Shown piece after piece: positions 1-8,187 of a stretch of 36,133 bases of DNA (position 1 is the stretch's first letter; every line of letters begins with the position of its first letter). The stretch spans positions 1-36,133 of the forward strand of contig JAHKLW010000021.1 in NCBI GenBank assembly GCA_020854815.1. The letters are read 5' to 3'. Source of the DNA: Methanofastidiosum sp. Its GTDB lineage: Archaea > Methanobacteriota_B > Thermococci > Methanofastidiosales > Methanofastidiosaceae. The notes beneath the pieces were generated by a model, which saw only the letters and a list, made by a program, of their open reading frames with translations, was not told the origin of the DNA and did no database searches. Position numbers and translations under genes: made by a program.

Positions 1-136
1 CAGACTTATCTACCCCTGTATTATTAGTAACAGTAACCTTTATCTTTTTACTCGGAGCTATCCTGTCACTTACAATATTGACCCCCTGCAGGGTTCCCAA
101 TATCCAGGCGTTCTCCGGAAACAGTATCTTAGGCAT
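1..136 (-). CDS. Partial hypothetical protein, N-terminus only
   Basis: The minus strand opens with ATG at 136 and runs off the window edge. The 45 visible codons read MPKILFPENAWILGTL followed by a lysine- and threonine-rich stretch. A good ribosome-binding site (AAGGAGGCTGATAATA) lies in the 3' end of the preceding gene, and the two genes overlap by 8 bases, as is usual in this operon. It is the next gene downstream of the tail-fibre block, so a virion role is possible. No family is recognised from this fragment. Confidence 0.7.
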   Translation of the reverse strand, partial: MPKILFPENAWILGTLQGVNIVSDRIAPSKKIKVTVTNNTGVDKS

Positions 137-521
137 TATTATCAGCCTCCTTATCTTTCTCCACAAGTTTACGAGCTTTCTCCTGGCGCTGCCGATGAGT
201 CAATTTCTTAGGCACATAGATCGCCGAAGGCCACATCCAGTCAATATCCGCTTCGTGGGAAACCAGAACACAGCAGCCAAATTCCGTGGCCAGTGCCTGG
301 AGCTTCCTGCCTTCTAATGTAAGGTCTATGTCGCACATCCGGACCTTGTGGTCTATGTAAAGGTTCGTCCAGAGGAACCGGATATTCGCATTGAAAATAA
401 CTAGATGCTTCGGGTATCTCTCGCTGTAACCGCTCTTGGAAAAACTTATCATACGACTCTCGAAGATTCCCAGTTCTTTCAATCTCGCCTGAAGTTGCTC
501 AACATACTCATTCATTCGCAT
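129..521 (-). CDS. Hypothetical protein downstream of tail fibre
   Basis: This is a 130-residue protein with no recognised domain and no membrane segment. It has a central hydrophobic and aromatic part (NIRFLWTNLYIDHKVRMCDIDL), two adjacent cysteines (FGCCVLVSHEAD), and a charged C-terminus rich in Arg and Lys (THRQRQEKARKL). It overlaps the tail-fibre gene by 14 bases, so the two are probably translationally coupled. A second in-frame ATG at 515 has better spacing from the GGGAG site and may be the true start. Genes in this place after a tail fibre are often fibre chaperones or attachment proteins, but nothing in the sequence confirms that here. Confidence 0.7.
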   Translation of the reverse strand: MRMNEYVEQLQARLKELGIFESRMISFSKSGYSERYPKHLVIFNANIRFLWTNLYIDHKVRMCDIDLTLEGRKLQALATEFGCCVLVSHEADIDWMWPSAIYVPKKLTHRQRQEKARKLVEKDKEADNNA

Positions 522-2931
522 CTGCTCCCGTATAGAATATTAGGTAAGTAAACACACAGTCGGCTGTTCCGGTGGACTCGGAGATGTGCACCCCGTCCTC
601 GTTTAGCAGCACCCTCGGCTTTGCACTGTGGGTGGAAGCCCCTATCAGGGTGACGGCACAGGCAACTGGTTTATTGCATTGAATGACTATTGAATCGCCG
701 GCGCCCACACTCGTGTTCCCGAAGAACATCTTGAGGCCGTTTATGGCCCTCACCGCCGGGGCAATGTCCGGTATGTTCGACCTCTTGACAAACAGCTGGT
801 CGTATTCGTCCCTTGTATAGTAGATGTCGTCGTGGTTATGGTTCTTCAATGCGAAGTCTCTCCAGGTCTTGCCGCCAATTCTAAGAGAGGCCAGGGCAGG
901 TTCTCCTATTCGTAAATACTTGAAGTTACCGAGTTCGTCGTAGTGTTCGTGGTCTATGTCTGCAAAGTAATCGGGACCGTACTCGGTCAGGCCATCGAAG
1001 AAGGCCCTGGCGGCATAGGCCGACTCTCCTATGCGCAAGTACTGCGGGTGCTCGTGGCCCACTCTCGCAAAACTGTCTTTCGTGTATTGGACGCTGTCGA
1101 GGTCTATCAGGGTGTCGGCGTTATTGACCGTTTCATCCTCAAAATAGTATTCGTCGTCGTGGTGGTGGTCGGCGGCCGCAAAGTCGTTGGCCGTGTAGTA
1201 TCTTACCGGCCGGTCCTCATCATCCAGCTCCACCAGTCTCTCCACGTCTTCAACCGGTGTGTCGCGTCTAACAAACTCGGGGTGCTCGTGGACTTCCGGT
1301 GCAAACTCTGTCTCCGGTAAGCCTTGAAGCAGGAGGGTCTTAACGGCCCTCGCCGGAATCTTGTTGCTTTCACCAACAAGCACCGCCTGCAGGTCCTCGA
1401 CGGAAACCTCGAGGATCCTCGCAAGCGCTTCCAGAACCTGAGGATCGCCTGCCTGTTTTTCCAGAGTTATCAGGGTCTCTTCATCGAGGGGGGTGTCGTC
1501 ACTTAACAGCAGTTCTTCCTCTATAAGGTCCTCAAACTCGGTTTTAAGAATACGCAGGATTTCCGTTCCCGCCTTCACCTCGTAAACTCCTTTTATAGCG
1601 TCAAGCGCTTCATCGGTATAAGGACCTGTAAGCACTATGCTATCCCAGGTAGAGCCTACAAGGCTCTCAAGGCTGTAAGTCGTTATTGTTTCATTAAAAG
1701 GCTCAAGGGCCTTCGCATCCCCTACGATAGGGGCCGTTCCAACTCTAAAAATACTTTCACCCATCATTAGCTCCATAACATCTTTAACTAAAGGTCTGGC
1801 AGCTTCACTGGTAGTTAGTGCTGTGGTCAGGATATTGAGTAAGTAAGGGTGCAGTAAAGAGGTCGTCACTTCACCGTTCATACTGTATTCGTTTGGCGCA
1901 TATTTCATTCTCAGTAACCTTAGGAATATCGAGAAATAAGGATCCGGAAGCATATCGCCACGTTCAATAAGAATGCCGGTTTTATTAACCGGAGCCCAAT
2001 CCCAGGCGTTTATAGGAAGTTCGCCAGGAATCATACCTCCTATGAACCTGGATAGGGCAGTTAGGTAGTGGCCCACTACGTTAAGGGGCATACCCGTGCT
2101 TGCGTGACACAGCGCCCAGAGGAGTGCGGCTACGTGAACACTGGCTATTTCAGGGTACAGACAGCCATAATCGTGGCTTAATTTAGTGGCAAAACTTATT
2201 ATTCCCTGGCCCGGTTCCGTTTCGGCCAATATGGTTCCGTGAGTACGCCAGTTAACGGCAGTTGTGCCCAGTGCGTTTCCCGACAGAATGCCGGTAGCAG
2301 TCCCGGAGCTGGCAAAAGTATTTATTGCAGAGGTCAACTGAGTTTTTAATGCTCCTCTGGAAGCCCTCGGGAGTCCGGAGGCCGTGACCAGTGCCGTCAG
2401 CTCATCAGACAACCAGGAAGCGTAGGAGAAACTGGTACTGCCCGTACCTGTTTTGGCAACGCTTCCTAAAGCACTTGTACATACGTGGGAATTAACCAGC
2501 CAGGTTAGCCCGGGACCGTATAAACCCTCAAAAGATCGGGAGATCCAGTATTCAAAAAGGGGTAGTATCTTTCTCAAATCCGTTTTATCTTCTTCCGGAA
2601 GGCTGCCTACGGACAGATCGAGGTTCATACCGGCCCATATATCAAATCTTGACGGTAAATTAGACCAGACAAGAGAGGATAGGCTGCCGACAGAAGTTAT
2701 ATCTGGGAGAAAAGAGCGCTCTACTATACCGTCGGTTCCCCTCATAAGCCCTGTGCTCTGGTAAGCCTTTATCATATGAATGATATTAGAATCGAGAAAG
2801 ACCCCCATTTCCTGCATATCCAGGTATGCGAGGCCCCCCAGTTTTCTAAAGAGGTTTGTAAATTTCTTATAGGCTTCTCCGGCGTAGATGTCATCCCCTG
2901 CGAGAAAGCCGATAAGGTTCTGCTGTTCCAT
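508..2931 (-). CDS. Tail fibre-like protein with HxH repeats (gpH position)
   Basis: This is a protein of about 807 residues. Its N-terminal two thirds (about 1-520) is unrecognised and is the probable tail-attachment part. An acidic helical stretch follows at about 455-520. The C-terminal third carries five spaced histidine motifs: VHEHPEF, DHHHDDEYY, GHEHPQYL, DHEHYDEL and NHNHDDIYY. Two copies of YLRIGE lie between them. Such HxH repeats are known from trimeric phage fibres, where histidines bind metal along the shaft. The start is set at ATG 2931 rather than the upstream TTG because AAAGGAGG lies 9 bases before it. It is the last gene of a W-J-I-H-like order, matching the P2 fibre gene H. 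Adhesin specificity is unknown. Confidence 0.8.
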   Translation of the reverse strand: MEQQNLIGFLAGDDIYAGEAYKKFTNLFRKLGGLAYLDMQEMGVFLDSNIIHMIKAYQSTGLMRGTDGIVERSFLPDITSVGSLSSLVWSNLPSRFDIWAGMNLDLSVGSLPEEDKTDLRKILPLFEYWISRSFEGLYGPGLTWLVNSHVCTSALGSVAKTGTGSTSFSYASWLSDELTALVTASGLPRASRGALKTQLTSAINTFASSGTATGILSGNALGTTAVNWRTHGTILAETEPGQGIISFATKLSHDYGCLYPEIASVHVAALLWALCHASTGMPLNVVGHYLTALSRFIGGMIPGELPINAWDWAPVNKTGILIERGDMLPDPYFSIFLRLLRMKYAPNEYSMNGEVTTSLLHPYLLNILTTALTTSEAARPLVKDVMELMMGESIFRVGTAPIVGDAKALEPFNETITTYSLESLVGSTWDSIVLTGPYTDEALDAIKGVYEVKAGTEILRILKTEFEDLIEEELLLSDDTPLDEETLITLEKQAGDPQVLEALARILEVSVEDLQAVLVGESNKIPARAVKTLLLQGLPETEFAPEVHEHPEFVRRDTPVEDVERLVELDDEDRPVRYYTANDFAAADHHHDDEYYFEDETVNNADTLIDLDSVQYTKDSFARVGHEHPQYLRIGESAYAARAFFDGLTEYGPDYFADIDHEHYDELGNFKYLRIGEPALASLRIGGKTWRDFALKNHNHDDIYYTRDEYDQLFVKRSNIPDIAPAVRAINGLKMFFGNTSVGAGDSIVIQCNKPVACAVTLIGASTHSAKPRVLLNEDGVHISESTGTADCVFTYLIFYTGADANE

Positions 2932-2946
2932 AAAAGCCAACCTCCT

Positions 2947-3714
2947 TTAGTAAGCCCTTAGGACGGACGTCAACGGCATTCCGTAGGTTACCTCGTCCCC
3001 GGGAGACACTATGATTGAACCTCTGTAATCCTCTTCCACAAAAACCTTTATTGTCTCGTCGGTTGCTCCCTTAGTTATGGTTACAGCAGAATCAACATCG
3101 ATAACAGTACCTGACAGGGGTGCGTAAGGTAGACCTAGAGCGATATTCATTGCCGCTTCAAGCGAGGAGAAGGTAAAGGCATTCCGGGCAAAGAACAGGT
3201 AATCATACAGTCTCCTGTAAAACTCTTCTCTAGTAAAACCTCCTGAGGTGCCTAATAGCGGTGTTGCCCAAAACTTTGTGTGGATCTCGTTATATATGTC
3301 TGTATGAAGCTTTGACATATAGTGCTTCAAGAAGCTGTTCCCAAAAGAACAACCCCAGAGAATAACGTCTGCCGTAGGGTCAAGTTCACCTTTTGCAAAC
3401 CTTACATATTGATCGGTAGCGTTAAAAGAGGTACCCCCGGGGGCTATGGTGGCTGTGCCTACGGTTATAGACTCGAAGCCTACTATGTCCGGAACACCCA
3501 GGTAAATGTATGTTACATCCCACCAGACTTTGTCCGGAAAGGTTAAGAATACTTTGGGAATCCGGATAACAGGGGGTGAGGCTAAAGGATCTACCTCTTT
3601 AAGGGAGGTTGCTATGTCTAATGCTTTTATGGAGGCAAGATGGGTTAATCTGTCCCTGTATTCCTTCAAGAAATTTTGAAATTCTTGGGGTGCTTCCGAT
3701 AGATAAAGGCTCAT
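2947..3714 (-). CDS. Putative baseplate/tail protein (gpI position)
   Basis: This 255-residue protein has no recognised catalytic motif. The N-terminal half has helical segments and a WWDVTYIYLGVP stretch. The C-terminal half has a helical motif (EEFYRRLYDYLFFARNAFTFSSLEAAMNIALG) followed by a beta-rich tail. A short helical domain that meets the baseplate and hands over to a fibre would fit tail protein I. Its place between the J-like gene and the fibre gene matches P2 gene I, but sequence similarity is not evident by eye. The ribosome-binding site (GAGGGGTAA) overlaps the stop of the J-like gene. Confidence 0.55.
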   Translation of the reverse strand: MSLYLSEAPQEFQNFLKEYRDRLTHLASIKALDIATSLKEVDPLASPPVIRIPKVFLTFPDKVWWDVTYIYLGVPDIVGFESITVGTATIAPGGTSFNATDQYVRFAKGELDPTADVILWGCSFGNSFLKHYMSKLHTDIYNEIHTKFWATPLLGTSGGFTREEFYRRLYDYLFFARNAFTFSSLEAAMNIALGLPYAPLSGTVIDVDSAVTITKGATDETIKVFVEEDYRGSIIVSPGDEVTYGMPLTSVLRAY

Positions 3715-3716
3715 AT

Positions 3717-5321
3717 TTACCCCTCAATATAGTTGATAGATATGAGATCCGGTGCCGTGTAGAACCGGTATAGATCGGTAAAAGGCACACCTAATGCTGC
3801 GAAACTGTGGGGTGTGGCCGCCGTTGTGTTTTCCAGTACATAGCTCTTGAAAGTGGGTGTTCGCAGGGTTAGCCTTGTCGAGTAGGATTGGAGCTGCCCA
3901 CCCCTCTCGGTTATGTTGCTCAAGACCCTTCCTAAATCGAAGGAAGCCTCTCCGTTTATCTGGTTTACCAGCTGATTCTTGTCTATCTCTATTTCACTGC
4001 TGCCAAGAACTAGAGATATCTCAACGCTAATTGGCATATATGGCTTTAACAGCGCGTCTATGCCCACAAGGTCTTCGGTCATAGCCTTGAACGATTCCTC
4101 GGCGTCCGTCCAGTTATTAACGTACAACGCCTCTATGTTGACCGAAGTACCTTCAGTAAAGGTGGCGGGATTAAATACTACCAGCAGCTTGTTACCGGCC
4201 GTAAAGGTCCCACCCCTGTCTCCCGAGATAATTACGTAGTCCGTGTTCTCCTCCAGGGGTACCCCGCCGACAGACAGAGCCAGTATATTGAGTATCGCTC
4301 CGGGAAACACGCTCCTTAAGTCTATGACAGGTAAACCTAAGGTAAGGTCGTAACGTTTATCTTCAGAGTCCATATAGTCTTCTAAGAAGGTTCCCGGTCC
4401 CGGGTAATCTACCGCTCTCACAGTCCCGTTTACTAGAACTACCCCGTAATCGAGATACATAGTCCGTGGTATGAGGGTAAGACTCTTCTCAGTCTCGGTA
4501 AGACCGTGGATGTTCTCGGTTGTTTCACCATAGACAACGTTGCTGGTTCGAACATAAAGGTCTACCATTCCGCCCAAGTGGGAGTAGGTTGGGTCCTCTG
4601 AATTCCCGAAGGCTACGATATCTCTGAACATCCTGTTGTCCTTGCCAACAAGCTGATAATCGTTTGCACCGCTCAAAGTTTGAGCAGCCGTTATCAGTAT
4701 GTTTCTCCCCGGGCTGACCCTGCCAGTTATGTAATTTCTGATTCTGCTGAAATAGCTCCAGTTGTCTTCAACCCCGGTCCCGTCAGAGGTCAGATAAACT
4801 TCTGCCGCCTGAACCATAGTGTTGCCTAACGCTACCGATGTCCCATAGGCAAGCCTTTCAGCTCTTGCGGAGACAGCTTTATACGTTAAATATACCGTTC
4901 TCGATTCGGGAACTATTCCGTTTGTGGGCACAGTCCTGTAGGTCCCCGTTCCCGCCGTGAAACGAATCTCGGGATAGGCTATTCTCGTGCCCGGGGTGGT
5001 TGTGCCTGCAAGAGTAACTTTCAGAACGCCCCAGGAAGGCTGCGAGGGAAGTCTCGAAATTCCGTGAAGCATTCCATAAAAATCCAGAGTTGCTGTAGGC
5101 AGCTTCATTATGTACTCTTTGGAAACGTCTCCCCTCAGCAAGTTTCTGAAGTCCTCAAGCTCTTTTTTGACGGAGTCGTGGTAGGACTTGAACAACACTT
5201 CTATGGGAGCTATTAGATAAGAGTATGTTGGAGAATCGGGGCCACTCGGCAGTTCCGGAAAATGTTTGCTGAGAAGCCCTCTAAATACCGCTGATGGGTT
5301 AGAATCCAGCATATCGAACAT
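3717..5321 (-). CDS. Baseplate J/gp47-like wedge protein
   Basis: This 534-residue protein has the J-type layout. An N-terminal helical part (YSYLIAPIEVLFKSYHDSVKKELEDF) is followed by a beta-rich, Gly/Thr-rich middle (GVLKVTLAGTTTPGTRI, then FTAGTGTYRTV) in which small beta units repeat. A C-terminal region (LLKPYMPISVEISLVLGSSEIEID, then NQINGEASFDLGRVLSNI) recalls the end of baseplate J proteins. Members of that family join the baseplate ring to the wedges of contractile tails. It is much longer than P2 gpJ, as is common in large phages. The gp25-like gene lies just upstream and the I-like gene just downstream. Identity rests on architecture and gene order. Confidence 0.6.
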   Translation of the reverse strand: MFDMLDSNPSAVFRGLLSKHFPELPSGPDSPTYSYLIAPIEVLFKSYHDSVKKELEDFRNLLRGDVSKEYIMKLPTATLDFYGMLHGISRLPSQPSWGVLKVTLAGTTTPGTRIAYPEIRFTAGTGTYRTVPTNGIVPESRTVYLTYKAVSARAERLAYGTSVALGNTMVQAAEVYLTSDGTGVEDNWSYFSRIRNYITGRVSPGRNILITAAQTLSGANDYQLVGKDNRMFRDIVAFGNSEDPTYSHLGGMVDLYVRTSNVVYGETTENIHGLTETEKSLTLIPRTMYLDYGVVLVNGTVRAVDYPGPGTFLEDYMDSEDKRYDLTLGLPVIDLRSVFPGAILNILALSVGGVPLEENTDYVIISGDRGGTFTAGNKLLVVFNPATFTEGTSVNIEALYVNNWTDAEESFKAMTEDLVGIDALLKPYMPISVEISLVLGSSEIEIDKNQLVNQINGEASFDLGRVLSNITERGGQLQSYSTRLTLRTPTFKSYVLENTTAATPHSFAALGVPFTDLYRFYTAPDLISINYIEG

Positions 5322-5332
5322 AATGAAACCTC

Positions 5333-5722
5333 CTACACCTGTAAGGTCCCGGTTGTGGCTACACCGGTTCTTGTTTTTACATCCAGTACTATCACTACAT
5401 TCGTTTTCTGTACTTGTATTGAAGATATATTGTAGTCGCCAAGCGATTCCGAAGGGTCTCTACGAAAGACGATATCTCCATTCCTAACCTTTTCAACCGC
5501 CTCAGTAACCCAACGCTTTACATAGTTCTTTCTATCGCTCTCACTGGATCTCTGGTAGGCATCCCACGCGGAACCCGGGGCGTCGTGCTGGCCGCTGACC
5601 TTTCCAACAGTGTTGTAGAAGGAATAGGCTATTCTTTGATACAGCGCATCGACCCCGAGACAGACTATGCCGAGATCCGGATCTGGGACTCCCGTAACAG
5701 GGTTGAAAAACTGAAATTCCAT
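5333..5722 (-). CDS. Putative gp25/W-like baseplate wedge protein
   Basis: This 129-residue protein begins MEFQFFNPVTGVPDPDLGIVCLG. A central helix (FYNTVGKVSGQ) precedes a KRWVTEAVEKVRNGDIVFRRDP stretch, and beta strands end the protein (ISSIQVQKTNVVIVLDVKTRTG). The W/gp25 family has the same order: a helix, an 'AI..W.PRI' segment, then strands that pair with the sheath initiator. That similarity is weak here and mostly positional, since the gene directly precedes the J-like gene. It starts at ATG with an AGGAGGG site 6 bases away. If the call is right, it nucleates the contractile sheath. Confidence 0.45.
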   Translation of the reverse strand: MEFQFFNPVTGVPDPDLGIVCLGVDALYQRIAYSFYNTVGKVSGQHDAPGSAWDAYQRSSESDRKNYVKRWVTEAVEKVRNGDIVFRRDPSESLGDYNISSIQVQKTNVVIVLDVKTRTGVATTGTLQV

Positions 5723-5732
5723 AGTAGCCCTC

Positions 5733-7463
5733 CTATTTGAATAAGGTCAACCGGAACGTTTGTATATCCTGATCCGAGTTCAGTGTAACACCTAGAATCT
5801 GGGTAATGCAGGTGAGATAACCCAGTAGTTCATTGAACTGGTCTCCTGGCATTTTGGATTTAGCGTATTCATACAAAGCTTTCATAAGAACAGGGCCCAG
5901 CGTGGGGGTTATTTTTTCGAGTATCGTCATTCCTATTCCAGCAGCGTCCTTGAGAGCCCACCGAACAGCCTTTATTTGAGAAGAGCCCTCCTGAAAGCTG
6001 TCTGTCAACAGTCCGAAAAGGTCCACAGCCTTCATAGCTTCTTTAACTGCCTTGATAGAGGTTCTTAACTCTGCCTGTTCGTCTTCAGTGAGGAGCAACT
6101 GCTCGGCTGTAAGGCCCTTCACTTTAATGGCATTGAGAATGGTAAAAAACTGCTGCATATCTTTCATAGCTGGTTTCAGGAAATTATTCTGTAATTCCCT
6201 TATCGCCAGGGAAAGAGTACCGCTGAATATAGCAAGATCGGGGCCGACAGTATTGAAGGCCGTTTTAGCAATTCCCACTACCAGGGCACTGCTAACCTGA
6301 ACAGTGTCTTTTTCACTAACAACATAGTCTCCGAGGTTATGCCTTAACTGTGCCTTGGCATAAGAAACTGCCTGTCTTGCGTTACTCAAGCTGTCCTGGA
6401 GCTGATACAGAAACAACCTTGAATTTTTGTAGAGGACAGCGCTCCCTCTCAAACCGTTTCGGGAATCCAACAGTTTTGATAAGATATCCTCTATCTGGTA
6501 ATAAACCTTGTTCGATGACTGCACCTCACTGGCCAGAGTGTCGAGAAAGTCTCCTGAAGCTGCACTCTGGGCGAAGGTAAGCCACCATTCCTGTGTCTTT
6601 TCCCTTATCCATTGGAGGAAAGCCTCCGTTTCCGGGGTAGAGGGTTTAATCCCAACCATAGAGAGCAAGGTATCGAAGGCCACCAAACCGTTCTTAGTGA
6701 GTTTCTTTATAGCGGGAGACTTTTCAATTTCCTTTTCCCACCAGGACCTCTGCAGATAAACGCCAAGAGAGTTGATTGATCTGTCTAGTTCCATCCACGC
6801 CCTGCTTATGTTCAGTTTTTCCAATTCTTTTATGGTGGAGTCCTCTGTCTGCATAAGTGCTTCTTTTAAGGCCTTCTCTGCGGTCTCCAGCGAAGTAATA
6901 GCCGGACCCGTAGGTTTACCCTTCGAGAGTCTGTTGACCTCCTGGACGGCATTATCCAACCGATTAAGGGCTGTAGTAACTGCAATGTCGAGTGCTACGG
7001 GGTCTAAAGACTTGGAATCTTGCATAGTTATCTGGGTGGCCGTAGCTTTTTTGAAGTTGTTATAGGCTTTGCGTAAATTGTCCAGTTGCCGTCCGAAGTC
7101 ATCCAGCACCTGATCTATTCCCTGGAGTTGAACGGAGGTCATCAGAGTGTCCAGAGACTTCTTTATGTAATCAAAATCCAGGGACAAGTCAAATTCTGTA
7201 CCGTTTGCATAGGCCTGAACCATATCTATGCCCAACCCCAACGCCTTGCGGGCACCCTCCTCCGGTATAGATTCGAGAATGGAAGAGACAGTCGTGTCCA
7301 ACAGTCCCAGCTCTCTAGCTATTATGAAAAAGCAGTGCAAAACCTCCTGGGCTTTTTCCGCTTTAGAGGAGCCTTCAAAGGCTTTTCTCTTGTCTTCAGA
7401 CAGCATCAGCTTAAGTTTTTCAATGGTTACCAGATATTTGCTTATATCTGCTGGGCATTTCAT
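5733..7463 (-). CDS. Large alpha-helical protein of the tail block
   Basis: This protein of about 576 residues is predicted by eye to be almost entirely helical. It has long heptad-like stretches (VLDDFGRQLDNLRKAYNNFKK, LETAEKALKEALMQ, ELRTSIKAVKEAMKAV), little proline, and no signal peptide. No enzyme motif is seen. I set the start at ATG 7463 because AGGTGATTGAT lies just before it; the longer reading begins with GTG inside the preceding gene. It sits between two unrecognised virion-block genes and the baseplate genes, so a tail-assembly scaffold, tape-measure-related or baseplate role is possible. None is shown. Confidence 0.65.
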   Translation of the reverse strand: MKCPADISKYLVTIEKLKLMLSEDKRKAFEGSSKAEKAQEVLHCFFIIARELGLLDTTVSSILESIPEEGARKALGLGIDMVQAYANGTEFDLSLDFDYIKKSLDTLMTSVQLQGIDQVLDDFGRQLDNLRKAYNNFKKATATQITMQDSKSLDPVALDIAVTTALNRLDNAVQEVNRLSKGKPTGPAITSLETAEKALKEALMQTEDSTIKELEKLNISRAWMELDRSINSLGVYLQRSWWEKEIEKSPAIKKLTKNGLVAFDTLLSMVGIKPSTPETEAFLQWIREKTQEWWLTFAQSAASGDFLDTLASEVQSSNKVYYQIEDILSKLLDSRNGLRGSAVLYKNSRLFLYQLQDSLSNARQAVSYAKAQLRHNLGDYVVSEKDTVQVSSALVVGIAKTAFNTVGPDLAIFSGTLSLAIRELQNNFLKPAMKDMQQFFTILNAIKVKGLTAEQLLLTEDEQAELRTSIKAVKEAMKAVDLFGLLTDSFQEGSSQIKAVRWALKDAAGIGMTILEKITPTLGPVLMKALYEYAKSKMPGDQFNELLGYLTCITQILGVTLNSDQDIQTFRLTLFK

Positions 7464-7464
7464 A

Positions 7465-8175
7465 TCAATCACCTGCACTTATAACGGTAAGGGAATAAGT
7501 TTCAAGGATTCCACCGAAGTTCATAGTCTTTGTGTAGGGGGACTCGGCAGCTTTAGCCGCAGTTACCGATGTAAGCTCCAGCAGAAACTGGGTGCCTTTT
7601 ATATCCAACCCTAGCAGGAAGCGTCCTCCCCGGATCTCCTCCGCCAGTTTTTCCTCTGTATAGCTGCTGCCCGAATCTGCCATCTTTAAGATACTGAGCA
7701 GTTCATCGGAAGCCGTGTCTATCTCGTTTTGGGAGACTATATAGGAGCTTCTGCGGATGCTCCTTAAGAACTTCTCGAGTTTATGGGCAACAGTATCCTG
7801 GGTCTTGCTGTTTTTAGGCACTACATCCATTACCAGGACTGTCACGGAAAGGCTTACCCGGGGCGTTGTGGATTTAACAACAAGAACAGTGTTTCTCACT
7901 GATTCAGGGTCCCCATAGTTAAGCTCTGAATCTACGTCTATTGTGGCGTTGGTTGCCAACGTCTGTATTCTGGCATCGTAATTAGCCGTTGTTATGAAGT
8001 AGGGGGATTCCAAGTACTCCATAAAGGGCTTGAAAGCCTTTAACGAGGATACGTCCAGTATTTTATACAGTATGGAAGGGGCTCCGTGCTCATCTTTATA
8101 CGAAGCAGGCCCCGAAGGGTCTTTCATTATCGCAAGCAGTTGTTCTTTACTAGGGCTTACATATGGTAAAAACAC
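7465..8175 (-). CDS. Hypothetical virion-block protein
   Basis: This 236-residue protein has mixed strand and helix and no recognised family. It starts with GTG after AAGGGGTGATCC, a moderate ribosome-binding site. Beta-rich segments (VRNTVLVVKSTTPRVSLSVTVLVMDVV and TQFLLELTSVTAAKA) flank a helical middle (HKLEKFLRSIRRSSYIVSQNEID). The end (ETYSLTVISAGD) overlaps the region just upstream of the next start, so the genes are probably coupled. A small tail or baseplate accessory part is likely from context alone. Confidence 0.6.
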   Translation of the reverse strand: MFLPYVSPSKEQLLAIMKDPSGPASYKDEHGAPSILYKILDVSSLKAFKPFMEYLESPYFITTANYDARIQTLATNATIDVDSELNYGDPESVRNTVLVVKSTTPRVSLSVTVLVMDVVPKNSKTQDTVAHKLEKFLRSIRRSSYIVSQNEIDTASDELLSILKMADSGSSYTEEKLAEEIRGGRFLLGLDIKGTQFLLELTSVTAAKAAESPYTKTMNFGGILETYSLTVISAGD

Positions 8176-8187
8176 CGGATCACCCCT

